DNA of 64,000 nt from Eukaryota sp. TZLM1-RC (taxonomy: Eukaryota; Metamonada: BaSk clade), in NCBI GenBank assembly GCA_040285825.1, contig JAUPSS010000007.1, positions 644,501 to 708,500 of the forward strand, read 5' to 3'. The notes below the pieces were generated by a model. That model made no database searches and was not told the origin of the DNA. It was given only the letters and a program-made list of their open reading frames with translations. Shown here one piece after another: positions 21,069 through 31,169 of this stretch. How positions within the stretch are numbered: the stretch's first letter is position 1; every line of letters begins with the position of its first letter. Made by a program: the position numbers and the translations under genes.

Positions 21069-22862
21069 CTAAAGCTGGCTAATTTTCTTCTTTCTGTTAT
21101 TCTTGACTACTGCCCTCTTTGCTGATTTTACCTGATTTTTAAACTTTTTCTCTTCCCTAACTTCCTTTCTTGCCTTTTTCAACTTATCATCCCCCTTGGA
21201 ACGTCTCTTTTTCCCTGCATCACCTCCTTTTCCCTTACCTTTACCACCAACGGAGTCACCTGCATCATCAGTATTACGTTTTTTAATAAAAGATCTCTTT
21301 GGCCTTGATTTAATTTCTTCCTCGTATTTAATCAAATTTTCAACTTTCTGAGCTTCCATTTCGGCTTTCCTCAGTTCTGCATCAGCTCTTTCCTCCTTCA
21401 GCTTGGCTATCACGTCACCACGAACGTCATCAATCATTTTTTCCGCCTCTTCAAGTTTGTTTTGGGGAACTACCCGCTCTTTTAGCGAACCAGAATGCTT
21501 TTTTACCATTTTTATAAAAGCTTTATCATTAGAATTAAAAAATGAAACAGATTTTCCACCTTCACCCGCCCTTGCGGTTCTTCCAACTCTATGTACATAA
21601 GTACTATGATCTCTTGGTAACTCCATATTAATGACGTTACGGACTGAGTTGATATCTAACCCCCTGGCTGCCACATCAGTTGCAATCATAACGTCATGGT
21701 TGCCAGTCGCGAAATCGGAAAGTGACTGTAATCGTTGAGTTTGGGTAAGATCACTATGAATTTCGGTTGCTTTAACTCCCAAAGTTTGCAACAAAATTGT
21801 TAATTTGTGGCAAAGAGATTTCCTTGGGGCAAAAATGAGAGTGTTTTTGCTAAATTCAGAAGAATGTAATAGTAAATAAACCACTAGAGTAATTTTTTCA
21901 TCCCAATTGGTACCAACTTTAATAAATTCTTGAACCAAATATTTGGCGGTTGACAAGTTGGGATCAACTGAAATAGAAAGAGGATCATTCAACGAAATTT
22001 TGGCTAAATTACGAACTTCTTTACCCAAAGTGGCCGAAAACATGAGCGTTTGTCTACTTTTTGGACAACAATTGATCAAATGATCAATTTCATCCTTGAA
22101 TCCAATCGAAAGTAACCGGTCAGCTTCATCAAAAACGGCAACCTCAATCGTGCCCAGTTCAAAACTAGGTGTGTTTTCCAAATGATCAATTAACCGTCCT
22201 GGAGTTGCTATAATCACATCAGGTTGGTTTTTTAAATCTGCAGCTTGCTTTTGCAGAGAAATGCCACCAATAAGTGAGCAAACAGCTGGGGTTGATGTCC
22301 CAGGTTCGAGTCTGAGCGACTCCAAAAAATTACGAAAGACAGTTTCAATTTGAACTGCCAATTCTCTAGTAGGTGTAACTATTAGCACTCGCAAGCAGTA
22401 AGTTCGACCTCCAAGTCGTAGTAATCGTTCGATAATAGGGATAAGAAAGGCAGCAGTTTTACCTGAACCAGTGACAGCTGAGGCCAAGACGTCCTTTCCT
22501 TGGAGTATCGGAAGAATGGTTTGCTGTTGGACGGGTGTTGGAGACGTCCAACCGAGGTTAGAGATGGATTTGAGGAGGGGTCGTGAGATGGGAAGATCGG
22601 AGAAGAGCTTGGTGGATGAGGAAGGTTGAAAGGTGTCTTCAGGTGAGTCGGATTCAACGTCTTGGGGATGAATATCAGAAGCTTCGTCAGCTGAAGGATA
22701 AGAAGCGATGTGATCTGATGTATGTTGAGGTTGTGGAGCTGGGGAAGATTCTGGAGGAATGAAACGAGGAGCAGAAGGGGAACTATGTCCACAATCCATA
22801 TCATCATTATCAAAGAACTCATTGAGGCCAGACTCGAGTTCAAAGCCTTCAGAGTCACTCAT
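21069..22862 (-). CDS. DDX27: DEAD-box ATP-dependent RNA helicase, DDX27/Drs1-like
   Basis: A 597-residue intronless frame. Residues 1-85 are an acidic, Ser/Pro-rich tail. The helicase core carries every expected motif: Q motif around 'GWTSPTPVQQQTIL' (104-117), Walker A 'AVTGSGKT' (129-136), 'PTRELAVQ' (164-171), 'ATPGR' (219-223), 'VFDEAD' (243-248), 'SATL' (276-279), 'ATDVAARGLD' (394-403) and 'HRVGRTARAG' (424-433). After the second RecA domain comes a coiled-coil stretch and a Lys-rich tail of about 100 residues with Gly-Lys repeats. That order (acidic N-terminus, core, basic coiled C-terminus) matches the Drs1/DDX27 group of 60S ribosome-assembly helicases in the nucleolus. The exact orthologue is inferred; helicase identity is certain. 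Confidence 0.92.
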   Translation of the reverse strand: MSDSEGFELESGLNEFFDNDDMDCGHSSPSAPRFIPPESSPAPQPQHTSDHIASYPSADEASDIHPQDVESDSPEDTFQPSSSTKLFSDLPISRPLLKSISNLGWTSPTPVQQQTILPILQGKDVLASAVTGSGKTAAFLIPIIERLLRLGGRTYCLRVLIVTPTRELAVQIETVFRNFLESLRLEPGTSTPAVCSLIGGISLQKQAADLKNQPDVIIATPGRLIDHLENTPSFELGTIEVAVFDEADRLLSIGFKDEIDHLINCCPKSRQTLMFSATLGKEVRNLAKISLNDPLSISVDPNLSTAKYLVQEFIKVGTNWDEKITLVVYLLLHSSEFSKNTLIFAPRKSLCHKLTILLQTLGVKATEIHSDLTQTQRLQSLSDFATGNHDVMIATDVAARGLDINSVRNVINMELPRDHSTYVHRVGRTARAGEGGKSVSFFNSNDKAFIKMVKKHSGSLKERVVPQNKLEEAEKMIDDVRGDVIAKLKEERADAELRKAEMEAQKVENLIKYEEEIKSRPKRSFIKKRNTDDAGDSVGGKGKGKGGDAGKKRRSKGDDKLKKARKEVREEKKFKNQVKSAKRAVVKNNRKKKISQL

Positions 22863-23665
22863 TGATGGTTATTGGGGAAGACTGATTGAAAAAGCCTCCA
22901 ATCATTTGGTTTTTCTATCATCCCAAATGCTTCTTCAAATGTTCCACTTGGATCCGTAGGTTTGACGACATTTTTAATGGTCCAGCCTTCGTACAGATAC
23001 ATACACATGATGAATGTCCCCTAAAACTTGTTGCTTTGTGAAAACTTGTTGTTCACTCCTCTTCAGATTTTGAACTTTTCAGATTATGGCTTGATCATGC
23101 ACGCTGATGCTCTTCTCCGTCATTGCCTGGTCAACGCAACCCTCACCTTCCTTAATCTCATCATTAATCAACAGCTGTCAACATCGTCGTCACCACTCTT
23201 GTATTGACCATCATAATAATTCTCCTTTTCCCCACCTCAGTACTCGACCTGAAACTTTGAAACTGTTCTTTCAACTTCAAGTATTGAATCAAATGAACCA
23301 CTGGTCAGTCATGAAGGAAAGGGAAAATCTGGAATTCTTGCCCTCCCCCTAGTTTCAATTTTGACCAAGGTTTACTTGAGGTGCATCCAAGGAGAATCAT
23401 CAATTCCTCATCAACATTTTCAATTAATTTCATTGTTGATTATTGGAACCTAATCTAACACAGAAGAATGTTGTTTACAACACAAAACTCATATATTTAT
23501 TAGGAAACTAATTGATTAAACTAAATTAAGAAACTCGCATTATTCAATTGCTATTCATGAGCTCTATTCACGAGAATTTATCTTGGCAAGACAATTTCTA
23601 AATTCAAACTTAAATTCTTAACCCCTTTCAAATCTTGCATTCTTAGCTTCATTTTCTTATCTTGA
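22863..23665. other. Upstream spacer of the DEAD-box gene
   Basis: About 0.8 kb. A 81-codon plus-strand frame at 23107-23352 has no recognisable content. Nothing else seen. Confidence 0.4.
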
Positions 23666-23969
23666 ATGGCTGGCCGTGACAATTGTCTCTCGGGACAACG
23701 TTCTTGGAATAACCAAGCCTGCTATTCGCCGTGGTGGTGTTCTGCTCTTATCTATCCACACTGTTCTCCGTGAACACGTGTTCCTCAGGAGCACTCTCAC
23801 TGATGCTGTTACTTATTGTGTCCTTCTTACTTATGTCAGAAGGAAGACCGTAACTGCCATGGATGTTGTCTATGCTTTAAAACGTCAGGGGCTTGTTTTG
23901 TATTGTTTCGGTGTTTGTTTCGGTTTTTTTTATAAATTTTGTTTTTCTTTATCTTTTACTTATGCTTAA
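23666..23969 (+). pseudogene. H4: Histone H4 pseudogene
   Basis: The ATG at 23666 begins 'MAGR' as in H4, but the frame then changes. In the neighbouring frame the text reads '[14 protein letters not shown]', then a divergent stretch, then 'TDAVTY', '[18 protein letters not shown]' and 'LY-FG', which are H4 landmarks. The acetylatable Lys-rich tail (residues 4-20) is missing. The helix-2 region is scrambled with insertions and deletions, and an extra hydrophobic tail follows. No nucleosome-competent protein could result. A retained relic of a core histone gene is the best reading. Confidence 0.75.
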
Positions 23970-24684
23970 AGTTATTTTTTCATGCAAATTGCCAGAGATG
24001 GGTTTATATTTGAAATTTGACTGTAGAATTGCTGCATTTATTCCAATAAATTGAAGAGTAAATATTACAATTGTCATAAGTGAAGGGGTGCTCCATTGCA
24101 AGACCTACAAATGCCTTCTTTTGTGTCCTCTGGGTATTTAAAAAAATATTGAAATTGAAAAAAGGCTCTTATTTGAATTTTTCCCGTCAATATTATCCAC
24201 TTCTCCAAGTATCTTGTCCTTCTATTTTTTTTGAATGATCAATTTTTCATCATCAATCATTACAATAGGGCCTTTGATTTTGATTAATAATTTTTCTTGA
24301 TTAACTACACTTCAAACAAATATTACACTTCACACACATTCTATTGATTATATAAAACATGTTGATGAGATGATTAGTTATGATTATTGTTCATCTCCAT
24401 TGAGCAATTATTAAATTCTTTAAAGTTGGATGGTGCAATATTATCAAATTATCGCAATTTGACTAATAACTATAGAAAATCAAGAAATGATCCTTAAATG
24501 CTTTGTATTATAAGTCTTATACTTACAAGAAGCTATTGATCAAAAAACATGGTGATATGATAGAAAACTAACAGTGCGCTTAATCAATTGTTTGAATAAG
24601 TATTCCAAATACCATAAAATGTTATAATGTTTTATAAAAAAGGAAAAAAAAGAAAAAAAAAGAGAAATAGTATTTACAAAACAA
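23970..24684. other. Gene-free stretch
   Basis: AT-rich DNA between the H4 relic and the DJ-1 stop. An A/G homopolymeric tract lies at about 24638-24668. No gene seen. Confidence 0.45.
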
Positions 24685-25275
24685 TCAAGCACAACGAAGA
24701 TCATCAAGGTCTTGTCCACTCACTAACATATCTTTTCCTATCTTCACAGCTTCCTCACATGAAACCAACGCTTTAACAATGGACAAGGCAAACAACAATG
24801 CAGTTCCTGGTCCTCGTGATGTTATAACATTACCAGTTCTCACCACCTTGTCCTCAGAATATGAGCGACAGAGAGGGAGTAGTTTTTCCTTCAGTGCAGG
24901 GTAGCAAGTGGCAGGTTTGTTCTCCAAGATTCCTGCATGACCCAACACAAGTGGAGCTGCACAAATAGCAGCGACTGTACGGTTTCTCTCGTGATGACGT
25001 TGGATAAATGTATGAATGTCCTGGTCCATGTAGAACTTCTCTTTCGTGGCAGCAGGGCCTCCTGGGATCACAATAAGGTCGTATGTAATTTCTGCTACTT
25101 GAGCCAATGTTCTATGTGGGGAAACAGTGATACCATGTGCAGTGGTGATAGTAGGAGTGTCGGGCAATCCCAGGATCGTTATTTCAAAAAGACCTGTACG
25201 AGACAGTACATCAACAACAGTGAATGCTTCAATAGGTTCACATCCATCGAATACCAAAATTGCTGCTTGTTGCAT
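24685..25275 (-). CDS. PARK7: DJ-1/PARK7 family protein
   Basis: The start at 25275 gives 196 residues, near the usual 189 of DJ-1. The frame is open a further 28 codons upstream, but the family begins at 'MQQAAILVFDGCEPIEAF'. Seen: the acidic partner Glu16, the nucleophile elbow 'AAICAAPLVLGHAGIL' with Cys105, and 'ITSRGPGTALLFALSIVKAL' (151-170), all DJ-1 signatures. The residue equivalent to human His126 is Tyr in 'TCYP', as in many microbial and plant members. DJ-1 proteins are cytosolic, oxidative-stress-associated proteins with reported glyoxalase or deglycase activity; which applies here is unknown. The upstream intergenic space is long, so its promoter is its own. Confidence 0.92.
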   Translation of the reverse strand: MQQAAILVFDGCEPIEAFTVVDVLSRTGLFEITILGLPDTPTITTAHGITVSPHRTLAQVAEITYDLIVIPGGPAATKEKFYMDQDIHTFIQRHHERNRTVAAICAAPLVLGHAGILENKPATCYPALKEKLLPLCRSYSEDKVVRTGNVITSRGPGTALLFALSIVKALVSCEEAVKIGKDMLVSGQDLDDLRCA

Positions 25276-26404
25276 GATGAGATATTGTGGGGGAGGGGGA
25301 ATCAAATCATTATCTAATATCAAATCCTCTAACCGAACCCTCTTTTCGCCCCTAGACAACTATCAGGTGGCTACTGTTAATGGTGGCTATCCATACGATT
25401 TTATGTGGTCATGGTTCTTCTCAACAACACACGTGATTCTATAGATTATTTCGTCAATTGTTGTTGTTGAGATAAAAAATTTAACACCAACAGTACACAA
25501 TTCAATTGCACACATTTGTTGTGACTATTCATATACTTGTTCTCTATTTAATAGAATAAAGACTGATTGTTTGTTTTATTGACATGACATATTCCTATCT
25601 GTTTCAAAAGTCTATTTTGATGCCGCTCGGCAGATGAACACATGAAGAAGAGAGAAAATTCAAGTTTATTAATAAAAATGCTTCATTAACGGGTATTACG
25701 TCATCAAACAAAATACAAAGAAATCTGCTAAAACAATTTAAGAACAACAACAATTTAAGATTTATCACACAATACAGAATAGAGAACAAAGATAAACACT
25801 GCATAATTATTTAAGACAATATATTTAACTGTTGGTTTGATACAAAAAGAGTCACAATATGAGTTAAAATTGAAAAAATAAGTTTAACTGTTCATAAGAT
25901 CAACTTCAACTGTAGCTTGGTGGATTTTGTAGTTTCTCCAGCATAGAGGTATTTTCAGAAACAAACCCGTCTGTGGGTTTTCTGAATTTACAAAATCTAT
26001 AGAAATACCGTATACGGTGGTTTAAAAGTGTTGCAAACCCAGTATTTTATTTTGGTTGTTAATAAATAAAAAAAATTTATATTAAAAAACGCATTTCTAT
26101 TCTAAAATTACAGTAAAAACAAGAATTAAACCTGCAATACATGAAGAAAAATGAATGAACAACATCACAGTTTCAAATAAAGGCATTGAGGAGTACCGAG
26201 AAAAAATAGAATAAACAGGACATTACTGATATTTGGAAAAACACACGAAACCGCAAAAGAGGATAGTGTAATCAGCCGCCCTTTTGGCTCACCACAGAAC
26301 AAAAACTAGTCTAAGTATCACATAGTGGAGTTATTGCAGAGAAGCAAACTAAACAACAGAGATACTGGTTAAGGCATGAATCACTGTAGCCTTTCCCATT
26401 GGCA
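25276..26404. other. Gene-free stretch
   Basis: About 1.1 kb. A minus-strand frame at 25604-25804 is hydrophobic but unsupported. Nothing recognised. Confidence 0.45.
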
Positions 26405-26746
26405 TTACAAAGAGAGTGTGCAAAGAAGGGAAGGTCGATCAAATGGGTGAAGGAAACAAAGTACGACGTACACTAATAGGAGAGGTTCAGATAGGATTAG
26501 CATCAGGACGTTGTCACTGAGATCTAAGAAGGTGATATTGTAACGACGGATTAGTTTTGAAAGAACAGCAGCTGAATAGGGACCAAAAGCACAATCAAGG
26601 AGTTTCAAGTGTGAGGTTATGGAAGGAAACGATTTCTGAAAATCATCAAAACGTTGAGTGGAAGGAGACTCGCCCAAGTCTTTACATCGTAGAAGATAAA
26701 ATTCGTGTAAGAGAGAAGTTGTGATTGTTGTCTTGTCAAGAGTCAA
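26405..26746 (-). pseudogene. Truncated leucine-rich-repeat gene
   Basis: A 113-codon frame begins with helices ('LLHEFYLLRCKDLGESPS'), followed by 'HLKLLDCAFGPYSAAVLSKLI' and 'ITFLDLSDN', the opening of a ribonuclease-inhibitor-type LRR array. After the first complete repeat it loses the LRR pattern. A 37-nt GT-AG intron could be drawn after 'SDN', but the exon reached does not continue LRRs. Either only the 5' end of an LRR gene was copied here, or the gene decayed. Distinct from the LRR-RING gene at 18.5 kb. Confidence 0.45.
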
Positions 26747-27059
26747 TGTTAGGTTAAGTGGTTTCTATTTAAAGATTAGAGAAGTGTTAAGTTGTGCACA
26801 TTATGAAATAAAACGAACTCATTCAAACAACACGTTCCCTTGATTGAATGTGCTACTGTTATCAACTAAAGCAACTCCTTCAACTGTAACCTTTTCAAGA
26901 AGGAAAAGAGTTGAGGCAGCTTGAGTATCACGTATTATATTGTTTCAATTATCATTTTGCTCATGTTTTGTATTTTTATAGATGCAAGAAGATGTGAATA
27001 AATGAAATTTTATTGTTTACTGTCTGATCTTTTCTTGACTGACATTCCCAATGGCAAAT
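26747..27059. other. Short spacer
   Basis: AT-rich; nothing recognised. The base composition becomes G+C-richer from about 27040, at the start of the Fanzor relic. Confidence 0.4.
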
Positions 27060-28845
27060 CCAGAGTTGCCACGTCGAGGGCGTGTACTCCCCTGGGAGGT
27101 TTACCGTCCCGAGTGTAAAAATACCGCATGTAAGACAACCGTTGCTGCAGCGACAGTTTTGTTACATACGAACTGTCAACGTCTTCGCCCGTCGTTTTGC
27201 TCATTATTGTTTACTGATACATCCGAACATGGTCCATTGTGCCATCAACTGTTCTGGTATCAATGCCAGGACTTTGTCATGATGACCAGTCCTCCAGTAC
27301 GGAGTCCCTTTGAGAATAACAGGGAGGTTTACGAGGCTCTCTCTTATGCTTCTGACCCAACCAGGTTGCCTTTTTCCTTTCTGGGTTGTGATGAAAGGAC
27401 TGACAACTGGTGCCATTCTGACATCCGAAGCTTTCGCGCACTTCAAATGGCGAACAGCTTCTGTCATAAAAAGACAAATGGCCCAGTTGAATGGAAGCTT
27501 AACTTTTACAAAACAATGGCAGCCCTCTTTGACCAGCTCCGAAAGGATATTCTGCTGCCGTTCTTAAAGATTCCGCCATTTCTGAGTAGCTACTGGGTTG
27601 GTATGAGCAACATCATGTTCCCATAACTGATTTATTTAACCAACAAGTAGGGGGCCCTGCTAGGTTCCAAGCCCTTCTAGAAGAAGTTGACATTTCAACT
27701 GAACGCTGAATCGATGACTTTAAACTTCTCCGTTGGCCTCCGTATTTTGTCTTTCGAGAACATGGCCGGTTAAACAATAAAAAGACACGCTCTCGCTCCA
27801 TCCGCAAGCTAGTCACCAGGTTTTATTTCCTTCAGTTAAAAACTTGAAAAACACTTCTTGCGTTTAAATATTTACCGACAAGTACTCAGAATCCCATTCA
27901 AGTTCTTCAACAAAAAAGCTTTGCCCTTGCATCAGATGTTTTATTTCTCACGGTAACATTCTCAACAGTCCCTAAGGGAACCAAGAATCGCTACTCAGCC
28001 AGAGAATTTGAAACTGCCAGACTGCCAGTGGACAACACGATATTCCTGCCAATAGTCGGAACCGCAACTCCAGAGTTCAACAACAGTCCGTCTAAGGCAA
28101 CGTCGAAGAACTGACGACACCTATGAGCCTTCTCCAGTTGATCCAATTGAACAATCATTTTGGGCAACTGCTGCTAACCACAAAATATTTGATTGGGTAT
28201 TCAATTGGAACAAGAATGGATTATGACAGTGTTGATCATCAACTTTTGCACCTTGTTTTAAATCCAAAGGCAAAGAAAATCATGCAACCACCTGTCTTGA
28301 CCCATACATCACCAATCTGCTATTTTGCACAGAATTTCGCGAATATCTGTATGAATTGGCAACACCTTTGATGTGGGTACCGACGAGGAATCCCGACTTC
28401 CGTCCGAGAACATTACTAGACCAACTACTGATAAATGGAGATCGCCGAGCCCTGCGCTGCAACAAGTTTGATTTTTTTATAAAAAGCCAAAAAGAATGGA
28501 ATTTATTGGAAGAATTAAACTAATAGCTAGTGGAAGAGAAACGAAATTTAGGTTTGGCCGTGGAGGTGATGGGCCATGAAGACAAGCTGTGAAAATTTCA
28601 AGGAAGCGCTTTTTGAAGGAGATTCAGAAACAATTTGAATATGTGAAGCCTAATGTAAATGAATTTTACACATCTGACAAAACGAATTGCTGTAAGGTAT
28701 TCAATCAATAGATGTATCACGATGATGGGAGGGTGCACAATGATAAGTTTGTATGCCCTCAATGTCAGACACTCTGGTCGAGGGACATCTCAGCTTCCAG
28801 AAACCAACTGGAGATTGCCATAAGTGAGCACTACTACAGTAAATG
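27060..28845 (+). pseudogene. Decayed Fanzor (eukaryotic TnpB-like) RNA-guided nuclease gene
   Basis: Broken plus-strand frames preserve the RuvC landmarks of the TnpB/Fanzor family in order. RuvC-I: 'LDPYITNLLFC', Asp codon at 28299. RuvC-II: 'FGRGGDGP' around 28555-28576, then 'VNEFYTSDKTNCC' with the Glu at about 28661, matching the family's '(D/E)E-x-TS-x-x-C' text. Zinc finger second pair 'CPQC' at 28754-28765. RuvC-III: 'WSRDISASR', Asp at 28784. The N-terminal part (27150-27600) resembles the helical region of Fanzor1 ('VNVFARRFAHYCLL') but is weaker. In-frame stops at 28577 and 28709, a frame change between RuvC-I and RuvC-II, and a one-base loss after RuvC-III show that the copy is dead. 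The block is visibly richer in G+C than its surroundings, consistent with a transferred or mobile origin. Fanzors are programmable DNA nucleases carried by transposons. The 5' end is approximate. Confidence 0.65.
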
Positions 28846-29129
28846 ACCTTAGGCGTTTCAGAGACGCCGTAGATGAATGTTTTTCCATGTATTGCGTACT
28901 TGTACGCGTATTGTGATGTTGCTGCTTTAACTATGATTTGATCGTGATATCATATAGTTATATAACTAAAGTAAGCTTATCATCTATCAAGATTGCATGA
29001 ATTGGTCAAAAAAAAGATGATAGAAATTCATAATATTTCAGTTTGAGCTTATTTTTGAATCCATTTGGTAAATGTGGCATCTCAAATTTTTTCAGTAATA
29101 AACCTAACATTATCCAAAGATTCGTTTGG

Positions 29130-29560
29130 GTAAATATGACATAGCCAACAATATTTACACACAATTTCACACAAAGTTGGATTACAAGTGATCAGTGGTT
29201 GATCGGTTCTAGTAGAGAAAGACTTAATGCAACTCAACTAAACCTACTAATGACTACTCAAATGTCCATAATGCAAGTTTACCACTACAATTGTGTTTTG
29301 ACTGTTTCCAAAATGGACTTCAATGTTTTGACCAATGATTGTAATAAACAACCATTCATCAATATACGAAACTAGGAACGTCACCAGAGCCTCAGTAAAT
29401 CGATTAAAAAGTGACACTCTTACACTGACAGCAATGGTTTATTGAGTTTTTGACATTTAATTGTATACTTTTAAATTTATCAAATTTTTCACAATTTAAT
29501 GTTTAACAATTAATAAACATAATTAATTCAAATAAATGCAAAAACATTTGTTTAAATGTA
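29130..29560 (+). repeat. Diverged single copy of the 462-463 bp repeat
   Basis: Matches the tandem unit at 62987-64000 along its length: 'catagccaaca', 'cacacaatttcacacaaagtt', 'ccaatgattgtaataaaca', 'atacgaaactaggaac' and 'ctcagtaaatcg' occur in the same order and spacing, with many substitutions. It starts about 285 bp downstream of the Fanzor relic and ends about 90 bp before the RCC1 gene. Confidence 0.8.
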
Positions 29561-29648
29561 ATTATGTGCCTCATAATAGACATTACTTATATTTTGTGGA
29601 TAATGCTGACAAGACTTTGGTTTTATTGGCACATAATGTTGTTTGTTG

Positions 29649-31169
29649 TTATGTTTCAACAACCAGCAGATTCGACAACGAATCTTCACTCAGTGATTTG
29701 GATAAAGTACTTCTACTCTTTCTATTACGCTTAATTACATACCAGATAGCCAATACTGATAGGACAACCAGCACAGAGAGAGCAATGTAGACATACTGAA
29801 AGAATGGGTTAGTTTCAGGAGAAGGAGGGGTTGGAGGAGAAGGTGGGGTTGGAGTTGTTATAAACTGAGTCTTGTGTCCTGTGAAAACATCAGCTACATC
29901 GTAATCGCGTGTAGCCCAGTTGAAGAAAGCCTTCTTGTCCTTATCAGTCCAGCTAAATAAAGTATTGTTGAAATCCACAGCATAGGCAATACGAAAACCA
30001 CCAGCAATACTTCTAACTGTACTTAATCCTTCAACTTTACCAGGGGTTCTGCGGTGTACTATGTCATCAGATCGTCCCAAAACTTCTCCGCAACTATAAA
30101 CATCGCCTTCTTCAGTAAGGAACATTGTGAATTCCAAACCACCACTAACTTGAGTTACCTTGTATAATGAAGAATCAACAATTAGTTGAGGTGTCTTGAC
30201 ATTCTTGCTTGGATATGTTTCTCCAAGGCAAAGTTGATCCAACAAATTGTATCCAGTGGCCATCAATTCGTCTTGTTCGGTGATGAATACAGAATGCACT
30301 TCAACAGCAACAACTCTCTTGACTAGTGGATCGATTATAACATCGACTGGGGAGCACTCATAATACAGCGATTCAGTTGTAGCTGATTTTCCCGTGCCAA
30401 GTTGACCATAACCACCATTACCCCAAGCCTTAACCCTGCCGTTAGCCAGTAATGCTAGTGAATGTTTTTTTCCAACAGATATATCAATAACATTTGAAAA
30501 CGCCTCAATTCTCTTGGGCAAATACTGATTATTTGTGTCACCATGGCCCAATCTTCCATACGTCCCATCTCCCCATGAATAGATAGTGCCATCTTCGAGT
30601 CTTGCAAGACTATGGGACTGACCAACAGCAACCTGAACAACACTAGATAACGCGGTAACATGAGTTGGAAAGTGTTGGTCATCAAAGTGCCCCAAACCTA
30701 ATTGGCCATCAGAGTTCCGACCCCAAGCAAAAAGATTTCCTTCACTAGTGAGGGCTAGAGTGTGATATTCACCAGCAGCAATGTAAGCAAACGTTTGATT
30801 AGTAAGTACTGGTAAAGGTGCAAAAAGACCGTCGTCTGTGGAATTGGTGCCTGTTTGATGATAACCATTGTCACCCCAAGCTAAGAGTTCATCATACGAG
30901 ACGGTGGAATCTGTATTGCAAGGTGAACTTTCATCATCAACATTGGTGGAAACCTTTGAGCTTTTGTCCCCGTCACCAACAAACAGAATCGAGGCAATGG
31001 AGGGAGGAGAAAATTTCAATAAGGGGGCATCGGAGGAGGCGTCGGACCACAGAACTTTTTGATCATTGCCATCACGTACAACCATTTGGACTTCATCAGC
31101 AAGGCAGAGAGCAGCCAGAACAAGGAGAGTGATCAACATCTTGAGTTGAACCATGTGAAAACGTTTCAC
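29649..31169 (-). CDS. RCC1-repeat type I membrane protein
   Basis: A 506-residue intronless frame. An N-terminal signal peptide lies within residues 6-25 ('MVQLKMLITLLVLAALCLA'); the second ATG, at 31154, is an equally good start. Residues about 90-420 form an RCC1-type seven-bladed propeller, with repeats such as 'LFAWGRNSDGQLGLG', 'IYSWGDGTYGRLGHG' and 'VKAWGNGGYGQLGTG'; later blades are degenerate. A Thr/Pro linker ('TPTPPSPPTPPSPE') leads to a single membrane helix (about 458-478) and a basic, Ser-rich cytoplasmic tail. The propeller would face the lumen or outside, so this is not the nuclear Ran exchange factor. A surface binding or adhesion role is an inference. Confidence 0.88.
   Translation of the reverse strand: MKRFHMVQLKMLITLLVLAALCLADEVQMVVRDGNDQKVLWSDASSDAPLLKFSPPSIASILFVGDGDKSSKVSTNVDDESSPCNTDSTVSYDELLAWGDNGYHQTGTNSTDDGLFAPLPVLTNQTFAYIAAGEYHTLALTSEGNLFAWGRNSDGQLGLGHFDDQHFPTHVTALSSVVQVAVGQSHSLARLEDGTIYSWGDGTYGRLGHGDTNNQYLPKRIEAFSNVIDISVGKKHSLALLANGRVKAWGNGGYGQLGTGKSATTESLYYECSPVDVIIDPLVKRVVAVEVHSVFITEQDELMATGYNLLDQLCLGETYPSKNVKTPQLIVDSSLYKVTQVSGGLEFTMFLTEEGDVYSCGEVLGRSDDIVHRRTPGKVEGLSTVRSIAGGFRIAYAVDFNNTLFSWTDKDKKAFFNWATRDYDVADVFTGHKTQFITTPTPPSPPTPPSPETNPFFQYVYIALSVLVVLSVLAIWYVIKRNRKSRSTLSKSLSEDSLSNLLVVET

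Noticed and set aside
23107-23352. 81-codon frame upstream of the H4 relic
   Set aside because: Low-complexity His/Ser/Pro text, no start context or homology recognised.
27204-27467. Minus-strand frames within the Fanzor region
   Set aside because: The conserved RuvC and zinc-finger motifs are on the plus strand only.
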